DNA from: Bacillota bacterium
GTDB taxonomy: Bacteria; Bacillota_I; Bacilli_A; RF39; UBA660
NCBI GenBank assembly: GCA_015059245.1
Contig: SVAU01000006.1
Coordinates: forward strand, 1 to 64,000
DNA length: 64,000 bases
Direction of reading: 5' to 3'
The position numbers and the translations under genes are program-made. The notes under the pieces were generated by a model. That model made no database searches and was not told where the DNA came from. It was given only the letters and a program-made list of their open reading frames with translations. Positions 33,891 to 42,531 of this stretch are shown piece after piece (position 1 is the first letter of the stretch; every line of letters begins with the position of its first letter).

Positions 33891-34813
33891 AAATATCTTG
33901 TTAATTTAGGATTATCGACTGATGTATGAATTGTTATTTCAAATTCATCTAGTAATTCTTCTAAGCATAGATTTCCATCTAATATATTTTGTATACAAGT
34001 TAAGATATATTTTTTTAATGCAGGTGTTCCATAGTAGTATTCTACAAATAAATGATATGCTTTTAATATTGATTCTGCATATTTAGTTGCATCTACTAAG
34101 TCTTCGTATGGTTCTTCTGATACTTTTTTATTTACTGATTCTAATCGATATAATATGTCATATAATTCGGTTAGCCTTACTGCATCTTGTAATGGTAGTA
34201 ATGTTTCTTGTTTACTAGATTCATGTATATTTAGTAGTTCTAGGAAGATACTCGGTACTTCACTATTATAGTAGTTTCTTATTATACCTCTTTGATGAGC
34301 TAACTCAGTATGAGTTAATTCATGGACATATGAACTTTCTGTTAATTCATTTATTTGTGGAGGTAGGATTATTTCTTTAAATGATATATTCATTCTTTTT
34401 AGGAATTCATCTACTGATATAAATGTTACATTTTCTACTACCATACATTCTACTATTCCAGATGATGAGAATTTAACAGGTATATCGAAAGGATGAATAT
34501 GTCTTGATATGTTATGTATCTTTAAAGGTAGTTCTATACCAGGTACATATCTTAATATGTATTTATCTAACTTACATCTTATATCTCCTTTATAAGGAAC
34601 CTTATGTAATTTAAAATGTCTATTGAAGAAGGCTTGAGTATTAGTTATTACTTCTTGTTTAGTTGATGGACCTAAGAAGTATTTTCTTTTATCTATTTCT
34701 AAGTCTTCTATGAATGTAGCAAAATCTATTATTTTTTTATCTGGTACTAGGATGTCTCCTAAGGGGTCATATCCATGTACTTTTATTTCTGTTTCTTTAT
34801 CTATTATATTCAT
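33881..34813 (-). CDS. HExxH metallopeptidase-like protein, tandem paralogue 3
   Basis: 310 aa. Zinc-binding HELTH in SSYVHELTHTELAHQRG (near residue 170), followed about 20 residues on by NSEVPSIFLELL, which offers the third glutamate ligand as in gluzincins; the ExPSxxxE form recalls the M3 family. No signal peptide, so cytoplasmic. The N-terminal half has HGYDPLGDILVP and HKVPY. One of three adjacent genes that share these landmarks at low identity. Substrate unknown. Confidence 0.75.
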   Translation of the reverse strand: MNIIDKETEIKVHGYDPLGDILVPDKKIIDFATFIEDLEIDKRKYFLGPSTKQEVITNTQAFFNRHFKLHKVPYKGDIRCKLDKYILRYVPGIELPLKIHNISRHIHPFDIPVKFSSSGIVECMVVENVTFISVDEFLKRMNISFKEIILPPQINELTESSYVHELTHTELAHQRGIIRNYYNSEVPSIFLELLNIHESSKQETLLPLQDAVRLTELYDILYRLESVNKKVSEEPYEDLVDATKYAESILKAYHLFVEYYYGTPALKKYILTCIQNILDGNLCLEELLDEFEITIHTSVDNPKLTRYFLR

Positions 34814-34814
34814 G

Positions 34815-35693
34815 TTAACCTCTACTAAAGTATTTAGTTAATCTTTGTTTATTTTGACTGCTTTCATATGTTATTTCATGTTTTAGAAGAAGCTCTTCTA
34901 CTGTTAGATATCCATCAAATACTGCTTGTATATCATCTAGTATTTCGTTTTGTAGTTCTTCATCTCCATAATAGAATTTAATAAATAAACTATAGGCTTT
35001 TAATCCTGATACTAAGTATTTGCAACAATCAAGTAATTCATCTCTATCCATAGTAGATTTACCATCATGATGATCTCTTAGTTCTTGAGCAGTAATACTC
35101 ATTTCATATATTCTTCTTGAATCATTTAGTCTTAGTAAGTGTTCATCTTTATCTAATATTGATGCATGGAATAGTTCATTAAAGATACTTAGTACTTCTA
35201 AATTATAATATTCTCTTATACTATGTTTTAATCTATCTAGTTGAGTATGAGTTATTTCATGAATATATGAAGCTGATGTATGTTCTGATGTTGTCTTAGA
35301 TAAATTAATTTCTCTAAATATAATATGATGTTTAGGATTGTTTGTTAGTACTTCAGTTACTGAACCATTGAATATATCATCAGTAGGTATTAAGTTTATT
35401 GGTAGTTTCAATGGATTTACATGTCTTAGTATATGGATGTTTATTCCTAGTACTTTAATCATATGAAGGTATGGTACTTTTCTTAGTTTATAATAATATA
35501 ATAAGAATTTTTGGGCATCATATAAAGCATCATTTATATTCATTTGATGTATTTGGTATTCTGTTTTGGCTATACCTAATTCTTCTAATGATTTTAGAGT
35601 ACTTAGTAGTTCATCTGAAGGATTAATTATTCTAGGATAACTATTAAGACCTCTTTTTATTATTTCAGTATCTTTATCTATTTTCTTTTCCAT
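34815..35693 (-). CDS. HExxH metallopeptidase-like protein, tandem paralogue 2
   Basis: 292 aa. HEITH in ASYIHEITHTQLDRL, then NLEVLSIFNELFHA as the candidate third-ligand helix. It shares with its neighbours the early RGxxxxPRIINP segment, KLRKVPY, the region KAYSLFIKFYYG and a C-terminal block ending TKYFSR. Starts with AAGAAGG; spaced one base from paralogue 3 and four from paralogue 1, so the three are one operon. Confidence 0.75.
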   Translation of the reverse strand: MEKKIDKDTEIIKRGLNSYPRIINPSDELLSTLKSLEELGIAKTEYQIHQMNINDALYDAQKFLLYYYKLRKVPYLHMIKVLGINIHILRHVNPLKLPINLIPTDDIFNGSVTEVLTNNPKHHIIFREINLSKTTSEHTSASYIHEITHTQLDRLKHSIREYYNLEVLSIFNELFHASILDKDEHLLRLNDSRRIYEMSITAQELRDHHDGKSTMDRDELLDCCKYLVSGLKAYSLFIKFYYGDEELQNEILDDIQAVFDGYLTVEELLLKHEITYESSQNKQRLTKYFSRG

Positions 35694-35697
35694 GTTA

Positions 35698-36570
35698 TTA
35701 CCTTCTTATATAGTTTTTTATTCTTTCATTATCAATACTACTTTCTAAAGATATATCGAATCTTGATAGTAGTTCTTCTAATGTGTGTTCTTGATTAAAT
35801 AGTGATTGAATAGTACTTAATATTTCTTTTTTTACTTGGATAGAACTGTTGTAATAAGTTATAAATAAATTATAAGCTTGTAGTGTTGACTGTAAATATA
35901 AACTTCCTTCTAATAATACTTTTTTTATTTCTGGTTCTTCTCTTCTATCGTAGTACTTATGTAATTCATCTATGATATATTTTAATTCATTTAAACGTAT
36001 TGAATCATGTGCTGTAAGTAAGTATTCTCCATCATTTAGTTCTAAGGCATGTAATAGTTCTAAGAATATACTTATTACTTCTGTATTATAGTATTTACCT
36101 ATTAAACCTCTTACATGATTTAATTGGGAATGAGCTATTTCATGAGTATATGCTAGTTTAGTTAGTTCTGTTGAATTATAAGGTAATGAGATACTTTTAT
36201 AATAAATAGTTTTAAATGGTTCTGTAAAGAATATTACTTCGTTTAATGATCCGAAGAATTCATCGACATCTTTTTCTTTTTTTATTGGTAATGCGAAAGG
36301 ATGAATATCTCCTTGTTTTTCTATTTTAAATGGACCATATTTTTTCTCTACATAGTATGGTACTCTTTGTAGTTTAAAGAATGTTTCATAGAAGTTTATT
36401 GTAGAGTTTCTTCCTATTTTAATTTTTTCTTGATGAATAGGTAGTTGTTCTAAGAATGGATCATCTAAAGTATGAGATAGTTCTATTATAGGTTGTGTAG
36501 GTATTATTATTTCTGGTTCTTTTTCATAACCACGTAGTAGTATTTCTTCTTCTAATGTTGCTTTAGTCAT
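35698..36570 (-). CDS. HExxH metallopeptidase-like protein, tandem paralogue 1
   Basis: 290 aa. HEIAH in AYTHEIAHSQLNHVRG, then NTEVISIFLELLHA. Also RGYEKEPEIIIP, KLQRVPY and QAYNLFITYYN in the same order as the other two copies. AAGGAGG precedes ATG. The first gene of the three; only the HExxH, EVxSIFxEL and a few framework blocks stay constant, which suggests old duplication and divergence of substrate specificity. Confidence 0.75.
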   Translation of the reverse strand: MTKATLEEEILLRGYEKEPEIIIPTQPIIELSHTLDDPFLEQLPIHQEKIKIGRNSTINFYETFFKLQRVPYYVEKKYGPFKIEKQGDIHPFALPIKKEKDVDEFFGSLNEVIFFTEPFKTIYYKSISLPYNSTELTKLAYTHEIAHSQLNHVRGLIGKYYNTEVISIFLELLHALELNDGEYLLTAHDSIRLNELKYIIDELHKYYDRREEPEIKKVLLEGSLYLQSTLQAYNLFITYYNSSIQVKKEILSTIQSLFNQEHTLEELLSRFDISLESSIDNERIKNYIRR

Positions 36571-36619
36571 AGTAATACCTCCTTATAGGTGTTTATTATA
36601 CTTATATAGTTTATTTAAG

Positions 36620-36650
36620 TCAAAAAAAATAAGACATGAGTCTTATTTTA
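36620..36650 (-). terminator. GNAT gene terminator
   Basis: AATAAGAC and GTCTTATT arms with a four-base loop, then T-run on the minus strand. Confidence 0.75.
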
Positions 36651-37149
36651 TTTTTATTCTAGTAAATACTCCGAATTCATCATTTCTTACTACATAAGCA
36701 TTGTTATTCATCATCATTTTTAGTGATGCTGGATTGTTTATGGTAGTATGCATATATATTTCATCTTCAGGTATTATAGATTTTGCTTCTTCTATCATAA
36801 GAGATAGTCCTTTAGTACCATATCCTTTACCTCTATATTGTTTTAATATTGTATATGATATGTGACCATCTTTATTCTTTTGATCTTCAGTAAGTCTAGA
36901 TAATATGTGATACATACCTACTATAGTATTATCTACCCATAAGAAGTATGTATATATAGGTATTAATTCTTTAGTATATGATAGAGTTAATACGTAATTA
37001 ATTATTTCTTCATTACTTTTGTGTAATACATTATAAAAGAAGTTTGCAAAACCATTTTCTAATAGTGGTACTTGTTTAATGAATTCTACTTCTTTTATGA
37101 TGTCTTCTAAGTTAGCTTTTTTTAATACTATTTGATTATTAGTTGGCAT
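36643..37149 (-). CDS. GNAT family N-acetyltransferase
   Basis: 168 aa. CoA loop KQYRGKGYGTKGLSLM after the strand GHISYTIL; NNPASLKMMMNNNAYV near the end, the usual NxxSxxxxxxxGF region with N for G. Start overlaps the MBL hydrolase end by 22 bases, with AAGGATATAGA as its ribosome site inside that gene. Confidence 0.87.
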   Translation of the reverse strand: MPTNNQIVLKKANLEDIIKEVEFIKQVPLLENGFANFFYNVLHKSNEEIINYVLTLSYTKELIPIYTYFLWVDNTIVGMYHILSRLTEDQKNKDGHISYTILKQYRGKGYGTKGLSLMIEEAKSIIPEDEIYMHTTINNPASLKMMMNNNAYVVRNDEFGVFTRIKIK

Positions 37150-37766
37150 TCTATATCCTTACTAACTAGTTCTTTAAATTCTTTACCTAATGATTTATCT
37201 CCTACTATTGAACCGTAGTGTGTTGGTATTACTGTTTTAGGTTTTATTTTGTTTACTAACTTAGCTGCTTCTTTATAATCCATTGTGTATGTTCCACCAA
37301 TAGGTATTAATGCTAAATCACATTTTACTTTGTTTAAATCTTCTATATAGTCAGTATCTCCTGCTACATATATTTTTTCATTGTCTAATGTAATAATGTA
37401 ACCTACCCAACTATTAGATTTTTTATGGTAGTCTTTATCTAAGTTATAACTTGATACTGTTTCTACATTTATACCTTTAATAAAGTATTGTTCATTAGGG
37501 CTTACACCGATATAGTTTTCCATATTTATTTCTTTATCTATTTCTTTTAATTCTCTAATACAAGTATTTGGCATTACTATGATAGTGTCATCTTTTTTTA
37601 CTTTATTAATTGATGGTAGATCAAAATGATCATAGTGATTATGTGTAATAAAGATAATGTCTGCATCCTTTGTTTTTCTTCTTATTTTATATGGGTCAAA
37701 GTATATTACTTTGTCACCTACTATTTTGATACTACTATGTGTATTTATTGTTAAAGATTTTTCCAT
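37128..37766 (-). CDS. Metallo-beta-lactamase fold hydrolase (UPF0173-like)
   Basis: 212 aa. Metal motif ITHNHYDHFD (HxHxDH) near residue 40, VAGDTDYIED and a C-terminal VIPTHYG. This matches the small L-ascorbate-lactonase-like/UPF0173 group of MBL hydrolases. AAGGATGTGATAAC precedes ATG; the promoter has TGCTATAAT. Substrate unknown. Confidence 0.88.
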   Translation of the reverse strand: MEKSLTINTHSSIKIVGDKVIYFDPYKIRRKTKDADIIFITHNHYDHFDLPSINKVKKDDTIIVMPNTCIRELKEIDKEINMENYIGVSPNEQYFIKGINVETVSSYNLDKDYHKKSNSWVGYIITLDNEKIYVAGDTDYIEDLNKVKCDLALIPIGGTYTMDYKEAAKLVNKIKPKTVIPTHYGSIVGDKSLGKEFKELVSKDIECQLIIK

Positions 37767-37786
37767 GTTATCACATCCTTATTATA

Positions 37787-37795
37787 ATTATAGCA
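37787..37795 (-). promoter_or_regulatory. Extended -10 promoter of the MBL/GNAT pair
   Basis: TGCTATAAT on the minus strand, five bases after the T-run of the terminator at 37801-37829. Confidence 0.6.
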
Positions 37796-37800
37796 TAAAT

Positions 37801-37829
37801 AAAAAAAGAAAAATTACTTTTTCTTTTTG
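37801..37829 (-). terminator. Terminator of the zinc-ribbon membrane protein gene
   Basis: AAAAAGAAAAA and TTTTTCTTTTT arms around four bases, T-rich tail on minus; overlaps the stop. Confidence 0.7.
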
Positions 37830-38281
37830 ATTACTTCGACTTTAATTTTTTCTTCTTGTTTTTTTCTTAATGTAAATAGTGTTACTCTATTATCGCATTC
37901 AGGACATTTAGCGTGATTTATACCTCTTTTATTTGGTAAAGGTAGTTTAAGGGTTGTTTTACATTTAGAACATTTTTTATAAACATGTGTTTTTCTATCT
38001 TTGAAGTTTCTTACAATATTTTTAAATGGTTTTGTAAGAGTGTTTACTATTTTTAGATATATTTTATTTTCTTTTTGTCTTTGTATTTTATTCTTTGATG
38101 CTATACGGAATATTATTAATCCTAGAAATATAAATTTAAATAAGTCTAGTAAGAATGCTTTGATAAATATGGATACTATTATAAGTATTATATCTATTAT
38201 AATTAGGAATCTATTTAGTTCATCTATAAGATTCCATATTATACTTTTTAGGGAAGGCATCTTGAAGTTATTAAAGTCCAT
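37814..38281 (-). CDS. Membrane protein with C-terminal zinc ribbon
   Basis: 155 aa. Two hydrophobic segments (about 22-62) followed by a basic stretch and a four-cysteine ribbon: CSKCKTTLKLPLP and CPECDNRV, then a Lys-rich tail. Such zinc-ribbon proteins of the TFIIB-like shape are often found beside YugP-type peptidases. The start overlaps the upstream peptidase stop as TAATG. Confidence 0.7.
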   Translation of the reverse strand: MDFNNFKMPSLKSIIWNLIDELNRFLIIIDIILIIVSIFIKAFLLDLFKFIFLGLIIFRIASKNKIQRQKENKIYLKIVNTLTKPFKNIVRNFKDRKTHVYKKCSKCKTTLKLPLPNKRGINHAKCPECDNRVTLFTLRKKQEEKIKVEVIKKKK

Positions 38282-38949
38282 TAGTCGTTCCTTCTTCCAT
38301 ATAGTAATATAAGTCTAAATATTTCTATTAGTGTTGTTGCTACTGAAGCTACGTATGTTAGAGCTGCTGCTCTTAGTACTGTTTTACCTCCAGATAGTTC
38401 TTTTTTAGTTAAATAGTTATCAGTTTCTAATACTTTTAATGCTCTATGTGATGCATTAAATTCTACTGGTAATGTAATAAGTTGGAATAAAAGGATTACA
38501 CATTCAGCTAAGATACCAATCCATATTAGATTAAATGAACCAAGTATTACTCCTAATAGAATAGCAAAGTATCCTGCATATGATGATAAGTTTACAAATG
38601 GTACTAGTGCTGCTCTAATATTCATGAATGTATATTTATCTTTATGTTGGATAGCATGACCACATTCGTGTGCTGCAACTGCTACTGCACCAATAGTTGC
38701 ATTGTTAAAATTACTGCTTGATAAGAATACTGCTTTTTGTCTTGGATCATAATGATCACTTAAATACCCTGTTGTTTCATAAACTACTACGTCGTCTAAT
38801 CCTGCAGTATCTAGAATTCTTCTAGCTATTTGTTCTCCTGTTTCACCATGATTAGTTTTTATCTTACTATATTTACTATAAGAACTGCTTACATAAGCTT
38901 GGGCTAATAATGTAATAACTAATGATAATATTAAACATATATAATACAT
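38281..38949 (-). CDS. YugP-like zinc metallopeptidase, membrane bound
   Basis: 222 aa. N-terminal membrane helix, HExxH in VAAHECGHAIQH (near residue 95), then two hydrophobic segments and a C-terminal NASHRALKVLE, the family's third-ligand region. Matches the neutral zinc metallopeptidase family PF04298 (YugP), whose role is not established. AAGGAGAGATTAAT precedes ATG. Confidence 0.92.
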   Translation of the reverse strand: MYYICLILSLVITLLAQAYVSSSYSKYSKIKTNHGETGEQIARRILDTAGLDDVVVYETTGYLSDHYDPRQKAVFLSSSNFNNATIGAVAVAAHECGHAIQHKDKYTFMNIRAALVPFVNLSSYAGYFAILLGVILGSFNLIWIGILAECVILLFQLITLPVEFNASHRALKVLETDNYLTKKELSGGKTVLRAAALTYVASVATTLIEIFRLILLYGRRND

Positions 38950-39049
38950 ATTAATCTCTCCTTCTTTATTAATTATATCTAAAATATATTATTAAATTGT
39001 GTTTAATTTATTAAAATATATTAAAACTATTATACTATTATTTAGAATA

Positions 39050-39077
39050 TAAAAAAAGTTACTACGGTAACTTTTTA
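39050..39077 (-). terminator. GNAT gene terminator
   Basis: AAAGTTAC and GTAACTTT arms around TACG, T7 tail on the minus strand. Confidence 0.85.
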
Positions 39078-39499
39078 CATAATAAATCATTTTGTTCTTG
39101 GTAACCTAGTTTTTTATATATACTTTTTGTTTTTTCACTAGGAGCATATAATTTACTTTGATTGAATTCTGTATCGAAGTATTCTTCTACTAGGTATTTA
39201 TTATCTAATATAAATTGTAATAGTTTTCTACCTAGGTTTAGACCTGTTTCTTGATATTCATGTGATACGAATAGATAGTCTATATAGATTGAATTAAATG
39301 TATTTGATACATAACATCCTGCTACTAGTTTATTATTATAATAACAAGTTATTACTAGTATTCTTCCACTTATTATTTCATTTATGTATGATTGATCATA
39401 ATCTTCTTTTGTAGGAGTGAATCCATATGCACTTAGACGTAAGAATTCCATTTTATTAGCTAGTTCTAATGTATTTGGTTCTACTTTGTATGTAAGCAT
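39062..39499 (-). CDS. GNAT-like acetyltransferase
   Basis: 145 aa. Strand-turn block IYIDYLFVSHEYQETGLNLGRKLLQF (central motif ETGLNLG in place of RxxGxG) and KTKSIYKKLGYQ near the end give a GNAT fold with a weaker CoA loop. AAGGGGG precedes ATG. Monocistronic. Confidence 0.75.
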   Translation of the reverse strand: MLTYKVEPNTLELANKMEFLRLSAYGFTPTKEDYDQSYINEIISGRILVITCYYNNKLVAGCYVSNTFNSIYIDYLFVSHEYQETGLNLGRKLLQFILDNKYLVEEYFDTEFNQSKLYAPSEKTKSIYKKLGYQEQNDLLCKKLP

Positions 39500-39596
39500 T
39501 TTAATTCCCCCTTTTTCTTTGTGTTAGTGATTATATCATACTTTTGTTATTTGTAGCAATTATATCTATATAACTTTTAGTTATATATAAAGTGTT

Positions 39597-39627
39597 TAAA
39601 AACGTACTATTTTTTAGTACGCTTTTT
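39597..39627 (-). terminator. Phosphotransferase gene terminator
   Basis: GCGTACTA and TAGTACGT arms, T5 tail on the minus strand; overlaps the stop. Confidence 0.8.
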
Positions 39628-40614
39628 CTTTTTATTCTTTTTCTTTGATATTGTATCATTATAAATACTTATCATTTCTTGTTTTGAATCTATAAATAGT
39701 CTTAGTTCTTTTATCATAGATATTGTGCCTTCGACGGCTTCTTTATTTCTTTTAGAACATTTACTCATTAGGTATTCTAACCATTGTAATTTACCGTTCA
39801 TAGCAACGTTTAGTGCCATTTCGAAGTCAGTTTCTAATGTTTCGTATTTCTTTATATAAGAACTAATAAATTCTTTATAGAAGTCTTTATTTAGTTCTTT
39901 ATTTTGTCTTGATAATGCAAATGCTGCTTCTGCAAATGATACTGTAGGATTAGACATAGCTGTTGCATCAAAATCTATTAGATACATATAGTCTTTATTC
40001 CATAATATATTTAATAGTTTATAGTCATTATGACTTACACATAGATGTTCTTTTACTTTAGGTATATTTTTATTACATGTTGTAATAAGTTCTTCTAATA
40101 GTAAATAGTTGTCATTTAGTGTTTTAGATAATTCATTATCTAATCTATTGAATTTTTTTATATATTTGTTAAAGTCAATATTAATTTTTTTATATTGGCA
40201 ATTTAGATTACTTTGAATATCTAGTTTGTGTATTATAGCAAGTGTGTTTGCTAGTTTTTTTATTTTCTTTGTAGTTAGTTCTTTTGATGTAATTGGTGCT
40301 GCTCCTAGGAATTCAAATAATAGATAGTAATCTTTGTTATATTTTATAAAGTATCTATTATCAAAACTTAATGGTAATACTGCTGGTACTCCATTTTCTT
40401 TTAGTTTTTCTGCTACTGCTATTTGTCTTTTTCTATTTAATAGATCTTTATCATTCTTTATAGCATCTTTTGAATATTGTTTTATATAGTAGTCTTTCTT
40501 TTCTGTTTTAACTAGATGAACTAGGTTTTGACTACTTGGTGAATATACAATACTTTTTATTGGACCTAAGTCTAGAGTTTCAAATATCTTTTTTATTATT
40601 TTCTCTATTCTCAC
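39607..40614 (-). CDS. APH/CotS-like phosphotransferase
   Basis: 335 aa from GTG at 40614; the layout AGGTGACTAAA-GTG matches the ribosome sites of neighbours better than the GTG nine bases earlier. Kinase-like fold: YYIKQYSK near residue 40 (ATP-lysine strand), the Brenner motif CVSHNDYKLLNILW and DFG-like LIDFDATA. Related to aminoglycoside/choline kinases and CotS-type proteins; no evidence that it gives resistance. Very basic KKKNKKKKRTKK tail. Confidence 0.82.
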   Translation of the reverse strand: MRIEKIIKKIFETLDLGPIKSIVYSPSSQNLVHLVKTEKKDYYIKQYSKDAIKNDKDLLNRKRQIAVAEKLKENGVPAVLPLSFDNRYFIKYNKDYYLLFEFLGAAPITSKELTTKKIKKLANTLAIIHKLDIQSNLNCQYKKINIDFNKYIKKFNRLDNELSKTLNDNYLLLEELITTCNKNIPKVKEHLCVSHNDYKLLNILWNKDYMYLIDFDATAMSNPTVSFAEAAFALSRQNKELNKDFYKEFISSYIKKYETLETDFEMALNVAMNGKLQWLEYLMSKCSKRNKEAVEGTISMIKELRLFIDSKQEMISIYNDTISKKKNKKKKRTKK

Positions 40615-40623
40615 TTTAGTCAC

Positions 40624-41127
40624 CTACTTCTTTTTTTGTTCTTTTATTAATTTATTTAATTCTATTAGTTCTTCTGCTTCTTGTAATTCTTTTTCTTTTT
40701 CTTGTTCTGCTTCGAATTTTTTTATTTTTTCTTTTAAGTCAGTTATGAACATTGTTTTACTTAGTTCTTCTTCTATTACTTCTTTTGTTACATTATTTTC
40801 TCTTTGTATTTCTAAGTCTTTTTTGATAGAAGAATCATCTTTTATTTCTATTTCTTTTTTATTTCTTATTGGAGTTATACTTTCACTTTTTAGATCTTCT
40901 AGTTTTAGTATTATTGTATCTTCAATGCTTAGTAATGGTGTTTTACTTGCTTTAACTTCTCTTTTACATGCATATATAATTAAGTATGTTGAAGATACTA
41001 TAAATATTATTGTTAGTATTATTGTAAATGTATATAGTTGTCCTATCATAGTTAGTATTATATTTATTACTAAAATTATAAGAGCTATTATTGATGATAT
41101 TATTAATATATTCTTATTATTTTTCAT
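40624..41127 (-). CDS. Small membrane protein with charged helical tail
   Basis: 167 aa. Two hydrophobic helices at about 8-28 and 32-52, then about 100 residues rich in E and K ending in a predicted coiled coil (KIKKFEAEQEKEKELQEAEEL in part). No family recognised. The stop abuts the phosphotransferase start, so they are one operon. An inverted repeat AAAAACCTC/GAGGTTTTT spans its promoter and ribosome site. Confidence 0.6.
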   Translation of the reverse strand: MKNNKNILIISSIIALIILVINIILTMIGQLYTFTIILTIIFIVSSTYLIIYACKREVKASKTPLLSIEDTIILKLEDLKSESITPIRNKKEIEIKDDSSIKKDLEIQRENNVTKEVIEEELSKTMFITDLKEKIKKFEAEQEKEKELQEAEELIELNKLIKEQKKK

Positions 41128-41185
41128 TTAAAAAACCTCTTTTATTCTACTATTATAGTATAGCATTTTTTGGAGGTTTTTGAAA

Positions 41186-41686
41186 TTACTTTTCTATGTA
41201 TTTAAGATTTAATGATATTTTTATATTTAATTTATCATATACTTTCTTTTCTTGTTTAGGATAGTCAATTCTTACTTTGATAGTTTTTGTAGATTTGTTA
41301 GATAGTATATCTCCTTTTTTTATTGGGGTATTATCTAAATAAGATATGTTATATGTAAGTATATTTTTTTTGTTATCTACCTCTAAATTACATTCTTCTA
41401 ATATGGCATCTTTAGTACCATTATTTTCTATATCAAATGAGAATTCATAGTATTCTTTTTCTTTTTCTAAAGTTAAGTCTAGTTCTACTTTATTATCTTT
41501 TAAAGATATATCACCTTTTTTAGATCCTTCTTTTACTTTTAAGTTTGTTAGGTTTATGTTCCAGATGTACGTTGTATCTACTTTTTGATGAATTATTTTA
41601 TATAAGAAACTTACTAGTAATAAAGAGAATAAAAGAATAAGAAATAATATTATATGTCCTTTTAATATATGAAGTTGTTTTTTCAT
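41186..41686 (-). CDS. Membrane-anchored exported beta protein
   Basis: 166 aa. One N-terminal transmembrane segment (residues 11-30) then a beta-rich ectodomain with ISLKDNKVELDLTLEKEKEYYEF and FDIENNGTKDAI, a pattern like TasA/camelysin-type or fimbrial sandwich domains (inference). No cysteine pair except ECNLEV. It lies beside three other exported protein genes, 41.2-45.0 kb, and may work with them. AAAGGTGATAGT precedes ATG. Confidence 0.6.
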   Translation of the reverse strand: MKKQLHILKGHIILFLILLFSLLLVSFLYKIIHQKVDTTYIWNINLTNLKVKEGSKKGDISLKDNKVELDLTLEKEKEYYEFSFDIENNGTKDAILEECNLEVDNKKNILTYNISYLDNTPIKKGDILSNKSTKTIKVRIDYPKQEKKVYDKLNIKISLNLKYIEK

Positions 41687-41735
41687 ACTATCACCTTTGA
41701 TTAACTATTATACTAAATTTATTATTAATATAAAA

Positions 41736-41765
41736 TAAAAAAGATTTGAATTAATCAAATCTTTT
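41736..41765 (-). terminator. Terminator of the NPYT-motif protein gene
   Basis: AAGATTTGA and TCAAATCTT arms around TTAAT, T6 tail on the minus strand. Confidence 0.85.
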
Positions 41766-42392
41766 AATCTTGTAGTTTTTACCTATCATACCAAGTATTA
41801 ATGCAAATGATGCAATGATTACTATAAAGTAATATGAATCTTTAGTATATGGGTTCTTTTCTTGATGTTCTGGTTTTGTTTCCGGTTTTTTAGTTTCGTT
41901 ATCGAATGCTACTTGAGAAGAAGCAGTTACATTACCTTTTATTATTGTTTTATATTCTTTATCTACTTTAGTTGTGTAGTTATCACTTACATTAGTAGTT
42001 TGTTCTATTTCATATTCTACATTTTCTGGTAAGTCATAAATTATAATGGATTCATTACTATCAAGTACAAATTGTGATTCTCCATTAGCAGTAAATACCA
42101 TGTATGATTCTTTATCTTTGTACTTATATTTGTAAGCACCACTTATATCTTTTATTTTTATTTTATATGTGTATTCTATTACTTTATTATCATTTTGATA
42201 GTTTCTTATTTCTAAAGGATATAAGACATCTATTTCTTTGTAGTCGTCGTATTGTTCTACATTCGGTTGTGTATTTAATAGTTGGTTTTCTCTATGGTCT
42301 AATTCTATATGACTAGTTGTAATAGATATAGCTACTATTATAAATAAAGCTATTATGTATATATGTTTTCTATTTATATTGTTAATACTCAT
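41751..42392 (-). CDS. Surface protein with C-terminal NPYT sorting-like signal
   Basis: 213 aa. N-terminal signal-like helix (11-27), a Spy0128/DUF7601-like pilin domain (EYTYKIKIKDISGAYKYK, SIIIYDLPENVEYEIEQ) of about 110 residues, then KPEHQEKNPYTKD, a 20-residue hydrophobic helix and a positive tail KNYKIKRF. The order NPxT, helix, positive tail is that of sortase substrates of the NP(Q/K)T type. No sortase gene is in the window. Neighbour of the Hint-domain exported proteins. Confidence 0.68.
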   Translation of the reverse strand: MSINNINRKHIYIIALFIIVAISITTSHIELDHRENQLLNTQPNVEQYDDYKEIDVLYPLEIRNYQNDNKVIEYTYKIKIKDISGAYKYKYKDKESYMVFTANGESQFVLDSNESIIIYDLPENVEYEIEQTTNVSDNYTTKVDKEYKTIIKGNVTASSQVAFDNETKKPETKPEHQEKNPYTKDSYYFIVIIASFALILGMIGKNYKIKRFD

Positions 42393-42487
42393 ATATAGAC
42401 CACTACTTTCTATTATTATTATAATATATTTTTGTATTTATTTGTAGAATATGTTTTTTCTTTTTTGAAATATACATTTTTATGTAA

Positions 42488-42517
42488 AGAAAAAAAGCAG
42501 ATGTGATCTGCTTTTGT
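42488..42517 (-). terminator. Terminator of Hint-domain gene A
   Basis: AAAGCAGATC and TCTGCTTT arms, T7 tail on the minus strand. Confidence 0.8.
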
Positions 42518-42531
42518 TATTTATTATATAA

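Noticed and set aside
39607..40614. Phosphotransferase as an aminoglycoside resistance gene
   Set aside because: Only the general APH fold is visible and no resistance context is present; many relatives act on small metabolites or coat components.
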